Positions 23,244 through 33,453 of a stretch of 64,000 bases of DNA are shown one piece after another. This DNA is from Liriodendron chinense. Its lineage: Eukaryota; Streptophyta; Magnoliopsida; Magnoliales; Magnoliaceae. Under the pieces are notes generated by a model. The model was given only the letters and a program-made list of their open reading frames with translations, made no database searches and was not told the origin of the DNA. Each line of letters opens with the position of its first letter. The first letter of the stretch is position 1. Location of the stretch: assembly GCA_003013855.2 (NCBI GenBank), contig ML058384.1, forward strand, positions 13,960,176 to 14,024,175, given 5' to 3'. The position numbers and the translations under genes were made by a program.

Positions 23244-24356
23244 TTATATCTCAAATTGGGTCCTTGGGTTAGGAAGAGGTTGGGCAAGAAGTGTGCCTTT
23301 CTCCCTAACACTGAGGTGAGATTCAACCCTAGCCATTGAGGTTTTCAAGTCATTGATGGCTTGAGTTAAATTTTGATTAAATTTCAATTGCTCTTGCATG
23401 AACCCATCTATTTTCAGAGAATTAGTCTTGTTATATTCAGCTTGAACCGATACGAATGCACCCAACATCTCCTCTAGCGTAGCTTTTGGTGTAATGACTA
23501 GGGATGGACCTAGTAGAGGTTGAGCTTGAGGGGTATTGTTTGCATTCGCGGTGGGTCTATTCCTCCAACTGAAGTTGGGATGGTTCTTCCAACTAGAATT
23601 ATACGTGTTTGAGTTTGGAGCACTAAATGATCGTTGATAACTGTTTATGGCATTTGATTGTTCTTGTAAGATATCTTGGAATGCTGAAATTGTGGGACAA
23701 TCTTGTGTAGCATGTTGATTTTCGGGACAAATTCCATAAACAGTTTCAACGTCTTTTGAGTTGATCGTCTCTCCTTTCTTCAATTCCATGGCCTCGACTT
23801 TTCTTGTGAGGCTAGCCACACGTGCACTTATATTATCTTCTTCTGAAAGGACATAAATTCCTCCTTTTTTGTTTTTTTGGCTTGTCTTGGAATTTGTTGG
23901 TCTAGATGTCTCCCAAGACTGTGCATTCTCGGCTAATTCATCAAAATAGTCCCATGCTTCCTCAGCTTCCTTATTCATGAATTCTCCATTGCACATCATC
24001 TATACAAATTGGCGCATGGGTGAAGTCAGTCCTTCATAGAAAAAGCTTATTACCCCCCAAATTTTGTAGCCATGATGTGGGCATGCATTTAACAAGTCCT
24101 TGAACCTCTCCCAACATTGGAAGAAGGACTCGTCCTCCTTTTGGGCAAAATTCATGATAAGGCGCCTCAACATGTTCGTTTTGTGAGTAGGGAAGAACTT
24201 TTTAATGAACTCCCTAGATATCTCAATCCATGTGCCAATTGATCTTGGCCTTAATGTATGAAGCCAACCTTTAGCTTTCCCTTTAAGGGTAAAAGGAAAT
24301 AATTTAAGTCTCACCACATCATCGATTACATTTGTAAAGTGCATTGTGGCTATCAC
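23244..24356 (-). pseudogene. gag: A gag, main part
   Basis: Two adjacent open stretches in one frame, 24356-24000 and 23999-23244, are split by a TAG stop that replaces the Glu codon of FVEMMCNGEF. Motifs: KLFPFTLKGKAKGWLHTLRPRSI, FFPTHKTNMLRRL, FFQCWERFKDL, PHHGYK, MMCNGEFMNKEAEEAWDYFDELAENAQSW, RGIYVLS-type block, and the knuckle CPENQHATQDCP. The N-terminal part lies beyond the nested LTR S at 26009-26130. It is close by eye to E1 gag. Confidence 0.88.
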
Positions 24357-26003
24357 TGTTGGGGCTCAAATTCGCACCCATTATAAAGCAACATCCCGTA
24401 GTCCATTGACAACGATTTGAATCAGTTTTGAGATCGGGAAAGCCCTGAAAATGCCAGCACAACCCTAATCGCTTGGTAGCAACCAAAATCCGTAAACAGC
24501 ATTTCAGAGCATAACTGGACATGCGCTTTACCGCCAAATGGTCCGGAATGTCCTAAAACCCCTAACCTGCAAGTTTCGAAGTCATCCGGTGCATATATTT
24601 ACTTGCGCACCTCGAAATGCATTTCGTCTCAGCCCAAAGAAGTGAAACGCGATCGCACCACAATCTTCGTGGACGTAATCTACCCCTGTTCAAAGATGGT
24701 TATCGATATTACTCACCGATTTCCCTAATCAGACCGCAAACAGTTCTACTGCTTAGTCATTTTCAGCCCTGGGAAGTGCCCTGTTGGCTTGAAAATTGAC
24801 GATGCCAGATGAAATCAACCGCGATCTCAAAAGACGCCGACGCAAAGCTGAAGTACTCGGGCTATCCAACAGCCGATTTAAGCATTTACGGGGCACCGAT
24901 CCCCATTATTCATAAGAAATTGGCATCTGTGGGTACCCATCGGACCCTATACTTAGCCGTTTGCAGGCATTGGAGACAACCGATCCAGCCTATTGAATAT
25001 TAAAGCCCTTAAAAGATCTTGGCTCGATAAAGCCTACTTGATCCCAAACAGATCATTGGAAAATACTCAAAAGAAAGAATGTTCTCGAAGATGAGTCGCC
25101 CGACTCCAGAAGAAACGCATTTACTTTACTGGATAAAGGTCTGTGGCTAAACCTAAGGGGTTATGGTTACCATGAGAAGCCACAAACAAAAGAGTTCAAA
25201 CTAAGCTTGAAACACCCTGCTATGGATTGCCACTATAAAAAGACAATCGATGCCCTACCCATCGACAACGGGTCCGTCGGTTGAGCTGATGAGGCAGTTG
25301 CGGATTGCTTTCCTATGGTCACATGTTCACAGTAACAGGCGCGGGGATTTAGGTTATGCTGACCAACATTTCGATGTTCGTGTATTCCAGCGGTCACCTG
25401 TCCACAGTAACAGGCGCGGGCCCAGAGTTGCACCACTCGATTAAAAACCTCGTTCGGGAACGTTGCGGAGTGCTCTCCTAAGGTCACCCGTCATAAAAAT
25501 ACGGGCGCGGGCCTTGGGTTATGCCGGCCAACATTCAAGGATCGTGTATTTTAACGGTCACTTGTTCATAGTAACAGGCGCGGGCCCAGAGTTGCACCAC
25601 TCGAATCCTGACAGTCTCTCAACCCAGACAATCCGAAAGAAAATGGGACAGATATCCGGCGTGTCTAAGAAATGTGGCTCAGTCCATAACAAGAAAACAA
25701 AGGTCTATACGACCATGAACTCAAGACCATAATCCCCGGCGGATTCATCTTTTGCCTTCCAATCAAAGGTGATCAACCGTTGATGTAATTAAAGGTTTGT
25801 GACCAGTATCACAGCCTGGAATGTAAAAGATCTCAGAATCTCTGGAATAAAATTTACCTTGAGATATCTCTCTCTTGTGTACACTTTGTGATTGCTTATG
25901 ATTGTCTATGAATGTCTCTATACTCAGAATTTCCCCAGAATAAAAGAAACACAGGAAAAAAGGACTGCTGACGAGCAGTTGACTCTTTTTCTAAGTTCTA
26001 ACA
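24357..26003 (+). mobile_element. S: solo LTR of the F family nested in A gag
   Basis: Termini are TGTTGGGGCTC and GTTCTAACA, with a perfect target duplication ATCAC at 24352-24356 and 26004-26008. It matches the LTR of element F end to end except that about 1.57 kb is missing (equivalent to about 55690-57260), including the TATA box and the ACATGCGC array. It has only one full 173-bp unit. Plus orientation is inferred from F. Four small hairpins lie at 25322-25578. Confidence 0.92.
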
Positions 26004-26008
26004 ATCAC

Positions 26009-26130
26009 CTCATCAAATTCCTTAAGACGTTGATAGGCACTTTCACTGTCTAGTCCATGGAATCTTGGGAGGAGTTGGATTACTTCCGGCTTCAAATCTA
26101 TGTTCCCTACATTTGTGGAAAAACTATGCA
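26009..26130 (-). pseudogene. gag: A gag, N-terminal piece beyond solo LTR S
   Basis: On the minus strand this matches the start of E1 gag (LLPKF/FHGLD-like region, then LKEFDEV), with stop codons and small changes. It connects directly to 24356 once S and one ATCAC copy are removed. Confidence 0.75.
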
Positions 26131-26940
26131 TGAGGGAGTGCTTGCTCTTGTTGGTTGCAAGTAATCACGTAATGTTCTGGGTCGGGGAACATTCTCAACC
26201 ACATTTTCTCTTGTTTCGGTTTAGTTTTGGCCCAGATTTTGATTTGCCATAAGGTTGGGCTGATTTGCAGCCATACTTTCAGACAAAATTGGAGAATTTA
26301 AATGTCTCTTAGCACGTGGCTCTCTATCAATTCCTTCAACTATTCCCCCTTCACTAATGAGTCTGTTATTAGAATCCCGAGCCCAATGTGGCATGCAAAT
26401 CCTAAAAGAATGAAACAAAGAAAAAGAATTCTTCCTTCCTTCCTTTACTTCTCTCTAAGACCGAAGCACAAGGTGTCTTGCAATGGCTGAGCCAGAAGCA
26501 AGGATAGAGACCGATTTCTCTTGTTCAATAGGGGTTCAGAGAACTCCCCACCCACTCTTTGAATCTTTTAAGAAAAGTGCAGAAAAAGAAGAAAGAGGAA
26601 TAGAAGCGAGAAGAGAAATCTCTGAGCACAAGGTGATCCAAGACGGCAATATCGAGCAATATGAATTAAGGCGGCACAAGGCCAACCTATCAGAGATCCA
26701 AAAAGGAGTCTCCACCCACTCTTCAAGAGATGAATATGATATGAATGAATAGGGGAAGAAGAAGAGTAGGGTTTAAAAAGATAAAGCCTGATTTGAGAAC
26801 TTAAGATCCCTAACTTCTTCTTCAACTTCCTCAAATCCCTGCAAAAGAAAAAAAAATCAAAATAAAACAAATTAAGTTAGTACTATTCCTAAAAATTTTA
26901 ATAGAAACTATCTTCAGAAATTCTGTTAAAACCGTCAAAG
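26131..26940 (-). other. A leader, with about 400 bp not found in E1
   Basis: The left part (to about 26405) and the last 100 bp match the E1 leader. Between about 26410 and 26830 lies sequence absent from E1. It carries an 89-codon open frame on the plus strand (26483-26752) and a 100-codon frame on the minus strand (26870-26568), neither with a domain I recognise. CCACCCACTCTT occurs twice in it. It could be an old insertion or a subfamily-specific leader. Confidence 0.5.
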
Positions 26941-26958
26941 TCCCCGGCAACGGCGCCA
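26941..26958 (-). other. A primer-binding site, perfect tRNA-Asp match
   Basis: On the minus strand it reads TGGCGCCGTTGCCGGGGA, fully complementary to the 18 bases at the 3' end of plant tRNA-Asp(GTC) including CCA. It is separated from the LTR by 6 bp. Confidence 0.95.
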
Positions 26959-26964
26959 AAAACT

Positions 26965-29900
26965 TGATTGCTTCCCCAAGTGTTGGGTTGTGATGTAGTA
27001 ATAATCTCGGTAAGACCGAGGTCGATCCACAGAGACTTGTGTAGGAATTCGGAAAACACTTCTAATGGTTTATACTGAAGAGCTAACGTACAAATTTTTA
27101 AGAAATTGATGTAGATAGATGCTTTGAATTAAATCCAATGTAATCAATAATAAGAAGGCACTAGGGGTTCAAGGATCCACTTGTAGCAATCCTTGATGCT
27201 CAATTCGCTATGGTTTCTTACTTTCTCAACTAAAATCGAAATTAAGTTCTATCTAGCCGGATGATAGAGAAGTTAAAACAAATAATCTGTCATATGTGTG
27301 ATTCATGTACATGATTCTCTCAATTCAAGCTAGGACTTGAGCACACTCAATTGCATAGGTCAATCCTAATTCCAATAGGTTAAGATCACAACCATAATCA
27401 TCATTAAAGCCTGTCACAAAGCTTAACTAGATCATGATTTGAACTTGATTCAAATCACATACACAACCTCACATAATCCAGAATTTTCAGAAAAATAGAA
27501 CTTTTGGTATGAAGTTCCCACATGAGGATCATAGGTATAGAGCGTATTGAATCCAATTCCTCGAATCATACAGGTCTAGACTAACTCAAAACAATTAAGA
27601 ACTCAAGCAATTCTTCTAAGCATCCATGAGCCATCATAAGATTAAGAAAAACTACTTAGAACTTTATTTAAACTTCAAACCATTGTTCTTCACTAATAAT
27701 CTAACTTAAAACCAAATCAAACGAATTGAAACATCTTAGATTCACTACAAGCTTTACCTCTTAGCCCTAGCTAAGAGGTTTAGTAGTTCATGATATAAGG
27801 AAATATGAAAATAACTAAAAACATAAACTAAAAAAAAAAATTAGAGGGAGTTGTGGAACTCCGAATCCGACTTCCACCACTTCCCACCTTCGTAGCTCTC
27901 TTCTAGGATGCCTTAACTACAATCCCTAGGTCCGCTTTTATAGTGTAGAGGCTTCAACGCAAATCTTTCAGATTTGTGTAACACTTACGCACTGTGCTAG
28001 AAAATCGGAGCTTCAAGAGGAAGTTGTTCGTTCGCCTCAAGTGTAAGGCTGCGATGTAGTAATAAATCTCGGTAAGACCGAGGTCGATCCACAGGGAAAG
28101 AGGTAAACAATTCCAACTACTCTAATAACTTGAATCTAAGAAGTATTTTTTAGAAAGAATAGTTTTTAAGAACTAAATAAGAAGTCTGAGATTTGGGTAG
28201 AACTAGAGCATCAAGGATCCACTTGTAGTAGTTCAATACCAATCCATTTATCCAAGCACAACACAATTAGAATCAGAGTCCTATCTCTCATCTAATTGGA
28301 TGATATAACATTCAAGCATAAATAGTCCTACTTAAATATAAAAATTAAATTTCTAGTTCTAATGAAGCACATAGAACTCAAACTTGTAGCCTTCGAAGTA
28401 ACATCCATGCCAAGAGACTATGGCATGCTCTGGGGTTACTACAATTTGAATCTAAACAAACTCATCATGGCAATTTTAAAGAATTGCAAGGAACTCATGT
28501 CCGGAGTATAAAAACTCTCATAATTCATCTAAAAATCCAAAATTTATTCAAACTAGAAGTTCTAAATCCAAAATTAAGAAAAGGGTACTTGAAATAAAAG
28601 AATTAAAGCATTGAAACCAACTATAAATTTCGCCTCTAGCTCTAGCTAAGAGGTTAACTAAGAAAAAGCATATTAAAACTAGAACTAAAACTAAGAAAAG
28701 GAAGAAAAACTAGCTGTAGGAGGCTAGGTAGCCTCCTAGGACTTGAACTCCTTGCTTCCCACATCCTTGCTTTATTTGGAATAGAAGAGAGCGCCTCCTT
28801 TTATAATACAGCAAGAGTACCGCAACATAACAAATTTTGTTTCGCTTCGTACGGCTTAACCAATGGTTGGATTGCCTTCAAATTTTCTTTGTAGCTTCCT
28901 TGTAATGTGATCTTCCTCATAGATGATTTAGATTTCCAAGATTATCTTCTGAATGGGCCCACCAATCAGATCAGCGACCGCCTCTCAAAATTGCGCAATT
29001 CGGGTACCTTCAGAACCAGTCATCTTGCTTTCAACGCTACGGAGTGTACAGAGGTCGGATTGATCTCAAATTTTGAATATTGGTCGAAAACTTCCTCCTC
29101 TACATGATAGATGAATTAGATTGTCCAAAACAATTCCAGAATATAGTCCAAAAATTAGAACACTTAGGGCTTTTATAAAATCTACATAGTTGAATCTTTC
29201 TGGATGGTCCATCTTTCTTCAACTGGTACGATCAAACCACACATCCTTTTGATCGGAAACTTTGTGGTTATTCATATATGGATGTGGTCTAGAAGATGGT
29301 CAAAGTAGATTCTTCATATCATCAATGATGGGCCACCTGGACCGGCTTAGAGTTGAGTAGGCGGAATCTGGAACTTTCTCGATAGTTCGTATTATTTTGG
29401 CCACCACGGTCAATCCATAGTCCGATCGACATGAAACCACTTGGGTTATTTCGGCGTCGAGCTCCTCTTCGACATGGACGTGTTGGATTTCCAAATATCA
29501 TCAAGATGTCCCTAAAAAATTGGGCTAAAAATAAAAAAATAGGAATAACCTGCTGTTTGAAATCTAAAAGTCTGAAATTGCATGGCCGACCGGTCTTGAC
29601 CGGTCGAACAGGGCTGGAAGACCGGTCTTGACCAGTTTAGCCTGTCTATTAAGTGTCTAGGGAGTGCAGCCGACCGGTCATGACCGGTCGGGCCTTCTTG
29701 GCTGATCGGTCTTGACCGGTCGGACCCATTTTCTGCATTCTTTCTTCTTTCTTTTCTTCTCTCCTTCCTCTCTCTTTGCTTTCTTCTTTCTTTGGCCCAC
29801 CTTGGGTCCTCATCCAAGGCTCCTAAATGTCTCCTTTTGGTCACCAATTGGATGAAGTCGCTCATATTCCTACAATCACAAAAAATGTATTAGATGGGCC

Positions 29901-30462
29901 ATTTAAACATGCAAACCATACATATAATGTGATGTAATGGGCTATATCATGTATAAATTGGAGGTTCAACAGAAGCCACTGGAGATTCGCTGAAATTACA
30001 CTGGCCGACCGGTCACGACCGGTTGGACTGGGCTGGCCGACCAGTCACGACCGGTGGGACCTGATCTGGGACAGTCCAGCGTGCATACTGGAGGTGGGCA
30101 GTCTCTGGCCGACCGGTCAAAACCAGTCGGCCCTGTTGTATCATCAGTCCAGAGGAGAAACAGGGGGTGGTCGACCGGTCTAGATCGGTTATGGCCCTCC
30201 TGGCCGACCGGTCATGACCGGCCATGGCCCTTTTCTTCTTCATTCTCTTCTTTCTTTCTTCTCTCTCTGCTTTCTTCTTTCTTTGGCCCACCTTGGGTCT
30301 TCATCGAAGGCTCTTAAAGAGATCTTTTTAGTCATCAAATGGGCGGAGTTCCTCTCATTCCTACAATCATAAAACCACGCATTAGAATAGTCTTTAAGCT
30401 TAAAAATCATGCATAGTTAGTGATGAAATGGGGTTAGAATATACACATTTAAGCACTCAACA
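26965..30462 (-). repeat. A 5' LTR, split by solo LTR A2
   Basis: LTR sequence is 26965-28024 and 29977-30462. Termini are TGATTGCTTCC (usually TGTTCG) and CACTCAACA. The minus-strand TATA box is at 27935-27942 and the U5 hairpin at 27006-27020. GACCGGTC octamers lie at 30003-30060, 30110-30125 and 30170-30225. The right flank GGCGG (30463-30467) is the second copy of the target duplication. Confidence 0.9.
28025..29971 (-). mobile_element. A2: Athila solo LTR (C subfamily) nested in the A 5' LTR
   Basis: Termini on the plus strand are TGTTCGTTCGCC and GGTTCAACA. The target duplication is GAAGT (28020-28024) against GAAGC (29972-29976); the undisturbed site in the 3' LTR reads GAAGC. The minus-strand start, TGTTGAACCTCCAATTTATA, is the LTR start of element C, so A2 belongs to the C subfamily. 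The TATA box is at 28798-28805. Paired GACCGGTC octamers with TT or AT linkers lie at 29587-29725. Confidence 0.9.
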
Positions 30463-31522
30463 GGCGGTACTAGAACTGGGGGATTCATGAGATATTTCTT
30501 GATGCGGTTAAAGGTGTGACTTGGCAATCATCATTCCATTCTTTTGGAACGTTCTTCCGAAGGAGCTTGAATATGGGCTCACAGATAAGTGTGAGCTGTG
30601 CGATGAAGCGACTGATGTATGGAATTCTGCCCAGGAAACCACAGATTTATTTCTCAGTTCTTGGAGGGGGCATCTTGATGATTGCTCTGGTTTTGGTCTC
30701 GTCAACCTTGATGCCATCCTCGCTCACCATAAAGCCAAGGAGTTTTCCTCATGTTGCACCGAAGACACATTTCTGAGGGTTGAGACAGAGCTTGTACTAT
30801 TCTGACCTGTTGAATAACTTTTTCAGATCTTCAAAGTGTCCTTCGATTGTGCGAGATTTGACAATCATATTGTCCATATATACTTCGAGCTCTTTGTTCA
30901 TCATATCGTGGAATAATGCTGTCATTGCTCGCTGATATGTTGCTCATGTATTCTTTAAACCGAATGACATTACCCTGTAACAGAAGGTTCCCCATGAAGT
31001 GATAAACGACATCTTTTCACGATCTTCAATGGCCATTTTGATCTGATTGTAGCCTGAGAATTCATCCACGAATGAGAAGATCGTGTACCCTGCAGTGTTG
31101 TCGACTAGAGTGTCGATATGTGGCAAAGGGAAGTCATCTTTAGGATTGGCTTTATTGAGATCTCGGAAGTCGATGCACATTCGAACCTTGCCATCCTTCT
31201 TCAGTACTAGTACGATGTTGGCAAGCCATTCAGGGTAGTTGGAGACTACTAAGAATCCCGCATTGTACTGCGTTATGATTTCATCTCAAACTTTTAGGGC
31301 CCATTCTAGCTTCATTCTTCGGAGTTTCTGCTTCATTGTCTTCATATCCGCCTTGGTTGGCAGATGATGTACAATGAGCTCTTCATCGAGCCCCAGCATG
31401 TCTTCATATAAGAATGTGAAGTTGGACAATCTTGGAGCTAGGAACTCTATCATTCTCTGTTTCATCTCTGGTGGTAGCAATTTTCTAATGCGTACTTCCT
31501 TAAGGATCTCAGGTGTCCCCAA
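30463..31522 (-). pseudogene. pol: B reverse transcriptase and connection to RNase H, broken
   Basis: Read right to left: LPPEMKQRMIEFLAPRL, YEDMLGLDEELIVHHLP, KQKLRRMKLEWALKV, a stop, PEWLANIVLVLKKDGKVRMCIDFRDLNKANPKDDFPLPHID, SFVDEFSGYNQIKMA, then WGTFCYRVMSFGLKNT, a stop, ATYQRAM. The catalytic box at 30869-30880 reads YMDN instead of YMDD/YVDD, so the second Asp is lost by a G-to-A change. FGATRGKLLGFMVSEDGI and FLGRIPYISRFI follow with further stops. The left end meets element A. Confidence 0.88.
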
Positions 31523-32154
31523 TTACTACCTCAAAATCATCCGCTACAACATTGGCTTTAGATTTGAACTTTTTGAGGAGATCCTCTAGTTCGGGAGCAG
31601 GGTCATCATCTTCCCAATCTCGAGCTTTGCCCAGACCCATGAGCTCGAAGTCTAATTCGATGTCAAAATCATATGATTCGACTTCAAACTCATGTGACTG
31701 TTTAGACGAACTTGGCACATTATTAAATGCAGAAAAAGAAATGTTTTTTGGTTTTTGAGAATTTTCTGGAATTGAAATACTAGATGTTTTTAACTTTTGA
31801 AAGTTTTTTTTTATTTTTTTTGAATTTTTAAAATTCACGAGACCCTAAACAAGCGGGCATTGCAGACCATGATTGATCCCAGCTTGTCCCAGAGTATCAT
31901 CCATTACTTAAACTGGCATTTTTTTGGAAGCTAGAGCCCACAAATGACTCTCTGGCTGATTCAGAAGTTAAGGGAATAGATGACCGTTCAGGACCCCACA
32001 CTCTTTCCGCTGGAGAGGTGGGGGTTGGTGATTTGGGCGGAGAATCACAGTCTGACCCAATGACCATGATTTCTTGCTGGTTAGCTTCGAGATCTGAGTC
32101 GTACTTAGTCCTTCCCGGATCACTTACCTCGCATTGCAATTCGTCTGGTTCCAT
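31509..32154 (-). pseudogene. pol: B acidic region upstream of reverse transcriptase
   Basis: Two open stretches (32154-31897 and 31838-31509). The second holds EFEVESYDFDIELDFELMGL and ELEDLLKKFKSKANVV, which match the D copy at 48311-48580 (EYEVDSCDFDLELDFKLRGL, KFESKADV). I do not know a function for this segment. Its conservation between B and D shows they are related. Confidence 0.7.
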
Positions 32155-32284
32155 GGCGAGATAAATGCTTGGAATCTAAACGTCGAACCAATCCAGGGCT
32201 GGCCGTTTCCCTTTCTTGGTCCAATGGATGGGCTGCTTCTGCCCCTAGCTGATGTTTGATGGTGTTGATTCCACAGAGATGGGC

Positions 32285-32412
32285 GGGTTATGCCCCTTGT
32301 TGATTGATGCTAAGATGGGCAAGTTGTGCTCCTGGTTGGCTGAAATTGAAGCGGGCAGGTTGTGCCCCTGGTTAACTGGAATTGAAGTGGGCAGGTTGTG
32401 CCCCTGATCCTG
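32285..32412 (-). repeat. B coding repeat QGHNLP (four copies)
   Basis: On the minus strand one frame reads four near-identical units of about 10-12 residues: DQGHNLPTSIPV, NQGHNLPASISA, NQEHNLPILASI, NKGHNPPIS. A Gln-rich stretch precedes them. The same unit occurs in element D at 46850-46995, in a different place relative to the protease. Confidence 0.85.
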
Positions 32413-32570
32413 AAGCTGCTGTATTTGATATTCTCCTTCATCTACATCCTCTTCCTTTTCTTCTAGAAGCTTAGATGGTTTGAGAATCCAGTCTCATCGA
32501 ATGGGAGGCCGCATTGCTCCAGCTAGGCTCATCGGGAGGCCTTTGTGTAATGCGGTCGGTTGACTTCTTC

Positions 32571-33453
32571 TTAGATCTCTGCGAGGCTCTCCTGACCTGA
32601 TGAATTGGATGGGTGAGCACCGAAAATTCTTTTTTTTCTTTTGTCCATGATGACTGACCTGTACCTGAGTCCCCATTTGCGTTGATTATATACCAGTGGG
32701 ATCCTCTTGAACTTGAAATGATTCTTCATACGATTCTTGAGACTCAAACGTTCTGCTGGTGAAAAGACACGATCCACACTTAATGATTCTGGATTGGTGA
32801 TAACATTCACAGTCTCGAATTCGAAACTGTGGAATAGGACGTCTTCTTTAGAGTGTTGGATGTTGATGACGGGGACATCTGGTTCAGTGACAGCAACATT
32901 GGAAGGAATGATGAGCTCTTTCTCTGGATGTACAGAGATCACTTGACTTTCACATATATACTTCACCAGTTGATGCAAAGTTGATGGCACAGCCCAACCT
33001 TATGCAACCAAGGTCGTCTGAGCAACATGTTGAAAGAGGCTGATATATCCAGAATTTAGAATATGATAGTAGAGACTTTTGGACCTATCTGTACCTCTAT
33101 GTCGACCTCTCCTTCCACTGATCGGCGAGTGTTGTCGAATGCTCTAACGTACATAGTGCTCGGTCGAAATGAGGAGGGACTGATTCCCAAGCGTTCTGCG
33201 GTCTTGAGCGGGCAGACATTTAAGCTTAAGTCGTTATCAATAAGGACTAGCGGGACACAGAGGTCTTTATATCATAAGGTTATGTTGAGGGATCGCCCAT
33301 GGTCGCATCCTTCTGGTGGCAACTCATTATCAGCGAAAGTGATGGCGCGTGGAGCCAGGAGTTGTTCGATCATCAACGCTATCATTTCAGGTGCTGTATC
33401 AGAGTAAACGTGGGCATCGCTCAGGGTCTTGGCGAACATTTCTTGGTGTATGC
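32571..33453 (-). pseudogene. pol: B protease remnant and downstream linker
   Basis: Read right to left from the element C boundary: ITFADNELPPEGCDHG, then a stop at about 33269, then VPLVLIDNDLSLNVCPL. Here the active site, normally VDNGSS in Tat elements, reads IDNDLS. ISASFNMLLRRPWLHKVG follows, then the linker (open 32990-32571) starting PSTLHQLVKYI and holding FSPAERLSLKNRMKNHF. The altered active site makes activity unlikely. The gag of B would lie beyond element C. Confidence 0.82.

Larger units (their letters stand above)
14505..30462 (-). mobile_element. Element A: full-length Athila-type retrotransposon with three nested solo LTRs
   Basis: The 3' LTR (14505-18103), polypurine tract, 3' untranslated region, pol, gag, leader, intact tRNA-Asp primer site (26941-26958) and 5' LTR (26965-30462) are all present in minus orientation. 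The flanking 5-bp duplication is GGCAG/GGCGG. Nested insertions are A1 in the 3' LTR, A2 in the 5' LTR and S in gag. Without them the LTRs are about 1507 and 1546 bp and look roughly 90 percent identical by eye. There is no env-like frame between integrase and the 3' LTR. The coding region has many stops and frameshifts. Confidence 0.9.
12556..33453 (-). mobile_element. pol: Element B: Tat/Ogre-type gypsy retrotransposon, interrupted
   Basis: B occupies 12556-14504 and 30463-33453; the space between is element A. Read right to left, it has a protease remnant, a linker, a QGHNLP repeat, an acidic region, reverse transcriptase, RNase H, a second RNase H and integrase. The second RNase H domain marks the Tat/Ogre lineage. 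The join across A is exact in protein terms: the PPVLVP side (30463) runs into the PTPGR side (14504). Its integrase end is cut by the E2 LTR at 12556 and its protease side by element C at 33454. Both remaining ends must lie outside the window. Confidence 0.85.

Noticed and set aside
25286..25293. CTGATGAG, the hammerhead ribozyme core start (also at 58276-58283 and near 8667)
   Set aside because: The required GAAA element and matching stems do not follow, so no ribozyme is supported.
26941..26958. A tRNA-Asp gene fragment
   Set aside because: Only the 18 bases at the tRNA 3' end match; the position beside the LTR shows a primer-binding site.
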